A DNA stretch of 28,386 nt from Bacteroidales bacterium (GTDB lineage: Bacteria; Bacteroidota; Bacteroidia; Bacteroidales; UBA932). The stretch lies in NCBI GenBank assembly GCA_017471085.1, contig JAFUWW010000005.1, positions 1 to 28,386 on the forward strand. Reading direction: 5' to 3'. The notes beneath the pieces were generated by a model, which made no database searches, was not told the origin of the DNA, and saw only the letters and a program-made list of their open reading frames with translations. Below are positions 23,027 through 28,386 of this stretch, one piece after another. Within the stretch, counting starts at the first letter, position 1, and the number at the start of each line of letters is the position of its first letter. Both the position numbers and the translations under genes were made by a program.

Positions 23027-25150
23027 ATGAAACGTATTCTTACCATTCTGGCGGCTCTTGCCATGACCATCACGGCGGCCGCGGACGAGGGCATGTGGCT
23101 GCTGCCGCTCCTCAACCAAATGAACAAGAAAGACCTGAAAGCCGCAGGTTGCAGGCTCTCTCCCGAAGAAATCTATTCCATCAACAAGTCTTCGCTGAAA
23201 GACGCCATCGTCCAGTTCGGTGGCGGCTGCACCGGAGAGATGATCAGCAACCAGGGCCTGCTGGTGACCAACCACCACTGCGGCTACAGCAGCATCCAGA
23301 GCCTTTCCACCGACGAGCACAACTACCTGATGGACGGCTACTGGGCCAAGAACCGCAACGAGGAAATTCCCGCTCCGGGCCTCTCCGTCACCTTCCTCAT
23401 CTCCATGGAAGACGTGACCTCCGTCATGGAAAAAGCCGATGACAAACGTGCCAAGGAAGCCGAACTCACCGCAGCCGCGGAACAGCTCAACCCCAACTGC
23501 CGCGCCGAGGTGGAGTCTTTCTATAACGAGAACGTCTACTACCTGATTGTCTACAAGACCTACCGCGACGTCCGCTTCGTGGCCGCACCGCCGGCATCCA
23601 TGGGCAAGTTCGGCGGTGAAACCGACAACTGGATGTGGCCCCGCCATACCTGCGACTTCTCCATGTTCCGCGTCTATGCCGACAAGAACAACGAGCCTGC
23701 CGCCTACAGCGCCGACAACGTGCCCTACAAGCCTGCCCGCAGCCTGAAGGTGTCCCTGAAAGGCGTGAAGGAAGGCGACTATACCATGATCATGGGCTAT
23801 CCAGGCAGCACCCAGCGCTACCAGACGGCCACCCAGCTGAACCAGATGATCGCCACCCACCGCATCTCCATCGACGCCCGCACCGTCCGCCAGGACCTGA
23901 TGTGGGAGGCCATGTGCGCCGACCCGTCCGTCCAGCTCAAGTACGCCAACAAGTACGCCGGCAGCGCCAACGGCTGGAAGAAGTGGCAGGGTGAGGAACT
24001 GGCCTTCCAGAACCTCAACATCATCGGCCGGGAAGAGCAGAAAGAGGCCGCCCTCAAGGCCTGGATCGACGCCGATCCCGCCCGCAAGGCCCTCTACGGT
24101 GACCCTGTGGCCGATATCGACGCTTATGTGAAGAAGAACGCCGCCGACAACCAGGCCGTCACGCTTCTCTCCGAAGCGCCCAACAATATTGAACTGGTGG
24201 GCTTCGCCTCCAATCTGATGAACAATTATGCCCGCCAGCTGCAGCAGCCCGGGGCCGATTCCACCGCCGCCCTCAAGGCCGCCAGGGAGAGCCTCCAGAG
24301 AAGGTACAGGGACTATGTGGAAGCCCTGGACCGCAAGGAAGCCGTCGCCCTGCTGGAGTTCTACCGCGACCGGGCCAAACCCGAGGATTATCTGGAAGGC
24401 ATCTCCGAAGACTTCGCCACCATGGACATTCCCGCCTATGTGCAGGACCTCTTCGACAACAGCGCTTTCACCTCGTATGAAAAGATGCTGTCCACGCCGT
24501 CGGACAAGCTCTTTGCCGATCCCGTGTACACCCTGTACGCCAGCGTGATGGGCAGCCTGATGAAGCATTATTCCGCCAGTTACGGCCGTGGCCGCGGCGG
24601 CAATGCCGGCGCCAGTGCCGACCAGCAGAAGTACAGCGACGCCCGCAAGCGTTTCACCGCCGCCCTCCTGGAATGGCAGAAAGGCAAGGCCATGTACCCG
24701 GATGCCAACTTCACCATGCGTCTGACCTACGGCAACGTGCTGCCTTATTCCCCGAAGGACGGTCTCACCTACCACTATTTCACCACCACCCGCGGCCTGC
24801 TGGAGAAAGAGAATCCGGAAGATCCCGAATTCATCCTGCCCGCCGGCGTGAAATCGCTCATCCTCGCCGGTGACTTCGGCCGCTGGGCCGATGCCGACGG
24901 CACCCTCCACACCTGTTTCCTCTCCAACAACGACATCACCGGCGGCAACTCCGGTTCTCCGGTGCTGGACGCCAACGGCAACCTCATCGGCCTGGCCTTT
25001 GACGGAAACTGGGAGAGCATGAGTTCCGACGTGATGTTCGAGCCCGACCTCCAGCGCTGCATCAACGTAGACATCCGCTATGTTCTCTGGATGGTGGAGA
25101 AGTACGGCGGCGCCACCAACATCATCAACGAGATTACGTATGCTAAATAA
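23027..25150 (+). CDS. S46 family dipeptidyl peptidase, DPP7-like
   Basis: The 707-aa product has a signal peptide (MKRILTILAALAMTITAAA) and works in the periplasm, removing dipeptides from the N-termini of oligopeptides so that the cell can use them as carbon and nitrogen. The chymotrypsin-like catalytic triad is visible: His84 in TNHHCGY, Asp210 in HTCDFSMFRVY and Ser642 in GGNSGSPV. A large helical insertion between Asp and Ser is typical of the family. In this family the residue 18 positions after the catalytic Ser separates DPP7 (Gly, hydrophobic P1) from DPP11 (Arg, acidic P1); here it is Gly660 in FDGNWE, pointing to DPP7. Length is normal. The gene ends exactly where the convergent rnhB ends. 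Confidence 0.95.
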   Translation: MKRILTILAALAMTITAAADEGMWLLPLLNQMNKKDLKAAGCRLSPEEIYSINKSSLKDAIVQFGGGCTGEMISNQGLLVTNHHCGYSSIQSLSTDEHNYLMDGYWAKNRNEEIPAPGLSVTFLISMEDVTSVMEKADDKRAKEAELTAAAEQLNPNCRAEVESFYNENVYYLIVYKTYRDVRFVAAPPASMGKFGGETDNWMWPRHTCDFSMFRVYADKNNEPAAYSADNVPYKPARSLKVSLKGVKEGDYTMIMGYPGSTQRYQTATQLNQMIATHRISIDARTVRQDLMWEAMCADPSVQLKYANKYAGSANGWKKWQGEELAFQNLNIIGREEQKEAALKAWIDADPARKALYGDPVADIDAYVKKNAADNQAVTLLSEAPNNIELVGFASNLMNNYARQLQQPGADSTAALKAARESLQRRYRDYVEALDRKEAVALLEFYRDRAKPEDYLEGISEDFATMDIPAYVQDLFDNSAFTSYEKMLSTPSDKLFADPVYTLYASVMGSLMKHYSASYGRGRGGNAGASADQQKYSDARKRFTAALLEWQKGKAMYPDANFTMRLTYGNVLPYSPKDGLTYHYFTTTRGLLEKENPEDPEFILPAGVKSLILAGDFGRWADADGTLHTCFLSNNDITGGNSGSPVLDANGNLIGLAFDGNWESMSSDVMFEPDLQRCINVDIRYVLWMVEKYGGATNIINEITYAK

Positions 25151-25765
25151 TTAGAAAAGAGTAGGTTCCAACTCTTTTACGTGAAAAGACTTCCGGTGCC
25201 AGGGCGTATAGCCGTGGCACCGGATGGCTTCTATGTGCTCCGGGGTGGGGTAGCCCATGTTGCGGTCCCATCCGTACTGGGGGTATTCTGCGGCCAGCTG
25301 CCGCATGAAAGCGTCCCGGTAGGTCTTGGCCAGCACCGATGCCGCTGCAATGCTGGCATAGGTGGCGTCTCCATGTACCACGGTGCGGAAATCGTTGAAC
25401 CCGTACCGGCCGAAGGGGCGGAATTTGTTGCCGTCGACAAGAAGGAAATCCGGCGCGGGCGTGAGCTTCAGCACCGCCCTCTGCATGCCGGTAACGGAGG
25501 CCCACAGGATGTTCAGCCGGTCGATTTCATCGGCCTGGACGGCCTCTACGGCCCAGGCGACGGCTTCCTGCTCGATGATGGGGCGGAGTTCTTCCCGGGC
25601 CTTTTCGGTCATCTGCTTGGAATCGTTCAGGAGCGGATGGTAAAAGTCCGGCGGGAGGATGACGGCGGCGGCGTAGACGGGCCCTGCCAGCGGGCCCCGG
25701 CCGGCCTCGTCGCACCCGGCCTCCAGCCGTCCCGCTTCACAATATGCCTTCAGATTCGGTTTCAT
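25151..25765 (-). CDS. rnhB: ribonuclease HII
   Basis: The 204-aa product nicks RNA in RNA-DNA hybrids and at single ribonucleotides in DNA. The signature GCDEAGRGPLAGPV (Asp19, Glu20) starts the catalytic core; NDSKQM, FLLVDGNKF and HGDATYASIAAASVLAKTYRD give the remaining acidic residues and the usual helix, followed by GYPTPEHIEAIRCHGYTPWHRKSF. Length is normal for the family. Its stop abuts that of the S46 gene with no gap (TAA at 25148-25150, then TTA). No TAnnTTTG box is close to the start; an intergenic palindrome (25772-25831) lies directly upstream and may have displaced or replaced the promoter. Confidence 0.96.
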   Translation of the reverse strand: MKPNLKAYCEAGRLEAGCDEAGRGPLAGPVYAAAVILPPDFYHPLLNDSKQMTEKAREELRPIIEQEAVAWAVEAVQADEIDRLNILWASVTGMQRAVLKLTPAPDFLLVDGNKFRPFGRYGFNDFRTVVHGDATYASIAAASVLAKTYRDAFMRQLAAEYPQYGWDRNMGYPTPEHIEAIRCHGYTPWHRKSFHVKELEPTLF

Positions 25766-25771
25766 TTATAA

Positions 25772-25831
25772 AGATTCTTCGTCGCTATGCTCCTCAAGAT
25801 GACAGGTCATTCTGGGCGAAGCGAAGAATCT
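25772..25831. repeat. imperfect intergenic palindrome (dispersed-repeat type)
   Basis: AGATTCTTCG opens the left arm at 25772 and its reverse complement CGAAGAATCT closes the right arm at 25831. The middle carries a GATGAC/GTCATTC pair near a central AGG. This AGATTCTTCG...GTCATTCTGGGCGAAGCG pattern is like palindromic repeats scattered between genes in many bacterial genomes. It lies between the divergent rnhB and CPBP genes, 14 bp before the CPBP -7 box. Confidence 0.7.
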
Positions 25832-25844
25832 ATGCAAATTTCGC

Positions 25845-25852
25845 TAACTTTG
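25845..25852 (+). promoter_or_regulatory. -7 box (TAACTTTG) of the CPBP gene
   Basis: TAACTTTG fits TAnnTTTG, with 17 nt to the ATG at 25870. The upstream element region overlaps the right arm of the intergenic palindrome. Confidence 0.75.
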
Positions 25853-25869
25853 TGCAAAATATCAATACT

Positions 25870-26679
25870 ATGTCCGGAATCAAAGAAATGCCCGTCTGGA
25901 AATGGGCGCTGCTTTTGCTGGCGTCCCTGTTTTTGGCCGTCCTCCTGTATGGGGTTGGCGGAATTCCCCAGTTTATCGTCCCGCTGTGGCTGCGCTGGAC
26001 GGTAGAGGTGCTTTGTGCCGCCGCCATGCTATGGCTCTATTCGGTCTTTGTAAAGTGGTTCGAAAAGGCCCCGGCCAAGGATTTGCCCCTGAACAGGCTG
26101 GCGCCGCATACCGGAGCGGGCCTTCTTGTGGGCGTGGTGTATTTTATCTTGATCGTGGCGGTGATGATGGCGTTCGGCGTTTACCGGATCACCGGCACCG
26201 GAAGCGACTTCAAAGGGGTTGCCGATGCGTTTTTCATGTTCCTTATCGTCGCGGTGGGAGAAGAGATTCTCTTCCGGGGCGTGCTGTTCCGCTGGATTGA
26301 TGAGAAATGGGGGTTCGTGACCGCTCTGGCGGTATCGGCCCTGGTTTTCGGTTTTGCGCATTATTCCAACGACAACAGCTCCCTGTGGGCTGCGGTGGCC
26401 ATCGCCATCGAGGCGGGGCTGCTCCTGGGAGCGGCTTATAAATGGTCCGGCACGCTGTGGCTCCCTATCGGCATCCACTGGGCCTGGAACTTTTCCCAGG
26501 GCAATATTTTCGGCTTCGAAGTGTCCGGGCAGGATGCCGGCGCCTCCCTCATCCTTTCCCAGGTGGACGGCAGCGAATGGCTCACCGGCGGAGCTTTCGG
26601 CGCAGAAGCTTCGGTGATTTCCGTAGTGGCGGGGGCTGCCCTGGCCGTCAGGTTCATCTTGAAGACCGTCAGAAAATAG
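25870..26679 (+). CDS. CPBP family intramembrane glutamic endopeptidase
   Basis: The 269-aa product is an inner-membrane protein with about 7-8 hydrophobic segments. The CPBP (Abi/Rce1-type) motifs are in order: EEILFR (Glu131, Glu132, Arg136) in VGEEILFRGVLFRW, then FGFAHYSND and HWAWNFSQGN, whose His residues complete the active site within the membrane. In bacteria such proteins cleave small prenylated or hydrophobic peptides, or act as scaffolds; no substrate peptide gene is visible nearby. The ATG at 25870 follows its -7 box by 17 nt; in-frame codons further upstream lie in the promoter and repeat and are unlikely. Confidence 0.9.
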   Translation: MSGIKEMPVWKWALLLLASLFLAVLLYGVGGIPQFIVPLWLRWTVEVLCAAAMLWLYSVFVKWFEKAPAKDLPLNRLAPHTGAGLLVGVVYFILIVAVMMAFGVYRITGTGSDFKGVADAFFMFLIVAVGEEILFRGVLFRWIDEKWGFVTALAVSALVFGFAHYSNDNSSLWAAVAIAIEAGLLLGAAYKWSGTLWLPIGIHWAWNFSQGNIFGFEVSGQDAGASLILSQVDGSEWLTGGAFGAEASVISVVAGAALAVRFILKTVRK

Positions 26680-26714
26680 GAAGTCAAATATATTGGATTT
26701 GAGCGAAAAATCGT

Positions 26715-26722
26715 TATATTTG
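26715..26722 (+). promoter_or_regulatory. -7 box (TATATTTG) of the EF-G paralogue gene
   Basis: TATATTTG fits TAnnTTTG. A 41-nt A-rich spacer leads to the ATG at 26764, the longest leader among the promoters in this window. Confidence 0.78.
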
Positions 26723-26763
26723 CAGACTGCCTTGAAAAACGCAAAAATAATTAATAATACCCA

Positions 26764-28386
26764 ATGAAAGCTTACACTACTAAAAACATCCGCAACGTTG
26801 TCCTTATCGGCGCACCCCGTTCCGGAAAAACCACCCTCTCCGAAGCCATGCTCTTTGAAGGCAAGGTTATCGACCGCCGCGGCTCCGTAGAAGAGAAGAA
26901 CACCGTGTCCGACAACACTGAGTTCGAGCAGACCAACCAGAAGTCCATCAACGCCACCCCCCTGTACGCAGAGTTCGGCGGCTGCAAGATCAACTTCATC
27001 GACGCCCCTGGTTCCGACGATTTCTCCGGCGGCGCCCTTTCTGCTTTCAAGGTGGTTGAGGCTGCCGTGATGGTGATGAACGGTACGGCCGGCATTGAGG
27101 TGGGCACCACCCTGTTCGCCCGCTACGCCGACCAGTACAACATCCCCATGGTCATCGCCGTGAACCAGCTGGACCACGACAAGGCCAACTGGGAAGGTGT
27201 ACGCAACGCCATCGCCGAGGAATTCGGCAAGAAGGCCGTCGTGTGCCAGTTCCCCGTGAACCCGGGCGTGGGCCTGGAAGGCTTTGTGGATGTGATCACC
27301 ATGAAGTTCTACAATAAGAAGAACGAAGAGCTCGAAATCCCTGCCGCCTATGCCGACGAGGCCGAGGAACTCCGTGCCGAACTCATGGAGAAGGCCGCCG
27401 AAGGTTCCGACGAACTGATGGAGAAATTCTTCGAGACCATGGAACTGAGCACCGACGAGATCCGCGAAGGTCTGCGTGCCGGTATCCTCAAGGGCGAAAC
27501 CATCCCGGTGTTCTGCACCGCCGCCAAGGAGAACGTGGGCGTACGCCGCCTGATGTAATTCATCGTGAACGTGGTTCCTTCACCGGAAGGAAAGAAGGAA
27601 GAGACCGTAGACGGTGGCGAGCTCGTATGCGACCCCGCCGGCCCTACCGCCCTGTTCATCTTCAAGACTTCCGTAGAGCAGCACCTCGGTGAGGTTTCCT
27701 ATTTCAAGGTGATGAGCGGCACCCTCAACGAAGGCGCCGACCTCGTGAACCCCGAAACCGGCAACAGCGAGCGTCTCAGCGCCATCTACGCCGTAGCAGG
27801 CGCCAAGAAGGAGAAAGTATCCTCCATCAGCGCCGGCGATATCGGCTGCGTCATGAAGCTCAAGGCCGGCAAGACCGATGTCACCCTGGCCCAGAACGGT
27901 GTGGAAGCTGTCAAGCACATGGTATTCCCGGACGCCAAGTACCGCTGCGCCGTGAAGGCGGTGGACAAGAACGACGAGGCCAAGGTAGGCGACGCCCTCA
28001 ACAAGATTGCCGCCCAGGATCCCACCATCAACGTGGAATACTCCAAGGAACTCCGCCAGACCATCCTCTCCGGTATGGGCGAACAGCACATCAACTATGT
28101 GAAGTGGAGAGTGACGAGCGAGTTCAAGCAGAACATCGAACTCTACGCTCCCAAGGTGCCTTACCGCGAGACCATCACCAAGATCGCAACCGCCCAGTAC
28201 CGTCACAAGAAGCAGTCCGGCGGCGCCGGCCAGTTCGGTGAGGTCCATCTCCTCGTATGCCCTTACGTAGAAGGTCAGGAAGCTCCCAAGAACTTCAAGA
28301 TCGACGGCAAGGACGTGATCTTCAACTTCAAGAGCCAGGATATCACCGACCTCGAATGGGGCGGCAAGCTGGAATTCTACAACTGC
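26764..28386 (+). pseudogene. elongation factor G paralogue (EF-G2 type), interrupted by one stop codon and cut by the window end
   Basis: The frame runs for 264 codons from the ATG, meets TAA at 27556-27558 (codon 265), then continues open for 276 codons to the window end with clear EF-G sequence. Relatives carry Glu at this point (RRLMEFIVN), so GAA to TAA, one G-to-T change, explains the break. Before the stop is the GTPase domain: P-loop GAPRSGKT (16-23), DAPGS (80-84) where EF-G has DTPGH, and NQLD (134-137) where EF-G has NKMD. The switch I signature RGITI is absent. After the stop come domain II (SVEQHLGEVSYFKVMSGTL), domain III (ILSGMGEQHI) and domain IV (KQSGGAGQFGEVHL). This matches the second EF-G of Bacteroidota, reported in B. 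thetaiotaomicron to lack GTPase activity and to act under nutrient stress. A recent null mutation or a sequence error are both possible. Confidence 0.85.

Noticed and set aside
27556..27558. Programmed stop-codon readthrough or recoding in the EF-G paralogue
   Set aside because: The codon is TAA, there is no recoding structure that I can see, and one base change restores the usual Glu. A simple mutation or sequence error is the plainer explanation.

Overview
The window looks like chromosomal DNA from a GC-rich member of the Bacteroidales (phylum Bacteroidota). The evidence is the repeated promoter -7 box of the form TAnnTTTG in front of almost every transcription unit, the absence of Shine-Dalgarno-like leaders, and the gene families: S46 dipeptidyl peptidase, DUF5106/TlpA-like lipoprotein, Mrp without a CxxC motif, YfhO-like membrane protein, a second EF-G paralogue and a GH43 exo-enzyme. 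I cannot fix the genus; a gut or rumen lineage is a guess from these families.

Layout. 1-495: two short unrecognised genes, the first cut by the window edge, that read like the end of an accessory or mobile segment. 496-783: a non-coding stretch with an orphan promoter, a candidate ~70-nt structured RNA, two palindromes and the promoter of the next gene. 784-4368 (+): a secreted endonuclease/exonuclease/phosphatase-fold enzyme, a DNA/RNA non-specific nuclease lipoprotein, galactokinase and an overlapping zinc-ribbon CpXC protein. 4365-7409 (-): a large surface protein with an HEXXH motif, a TolB-like propeller and a C-terminal barrel. 7447-8403 (+): a thioredoxin-fold lipoprotein, convergent with galM (-). 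9507-13544 (+): thyA, folA and two tandem Na+-dependent (NSS) transporters, probably one operon. 13586-15214: a GH43 enzyme. 15262-21805: mutS, a GT4 glycosyltransferase and a YfhO-like protein, joined by ATGA overlaps. 21913-22968 (-): Mrp, divergent from an S46 peptidase (23027-25150), which abuts rnhB (-). 25870-26679: a CPBP membrane protease. 26764-end: EF-G2, interrupted by a stop codon.

Function. Most of this is housekeeping: nucleotide and folate synthesis (thyA/folA), DNA repair (mutS, rnhB), Fe-S carrier (mrp) and galactose entry (galK, galM). Around it sit envelope and scavenging functions: secreted nucleases, peptidase, GH43 and amino-acid-type transporters.

Most notable points: (1) the EF-G paralogue lacks the catalytic histidine and other G-domain residues and also carries a one-base nonsense codon in an otherwise intact frame; (2) five promoters lie only 4-5 nt from the start codon, predicting leaderless mRNAs; (3) the YfhO-like gene carries palindromic sequence in frame and ends in an inverted-repeat structure; (4) a compact promoter-stem-polyT unit near the left end could be an undescribed small RNA; (5) the DHFR has lost the residues that usually hold the NADPH 2'-phosphate. 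I see no CRISPR array, insertion sequence, rRNA or tRNA gene, and no clear defence or biosynthetic system.
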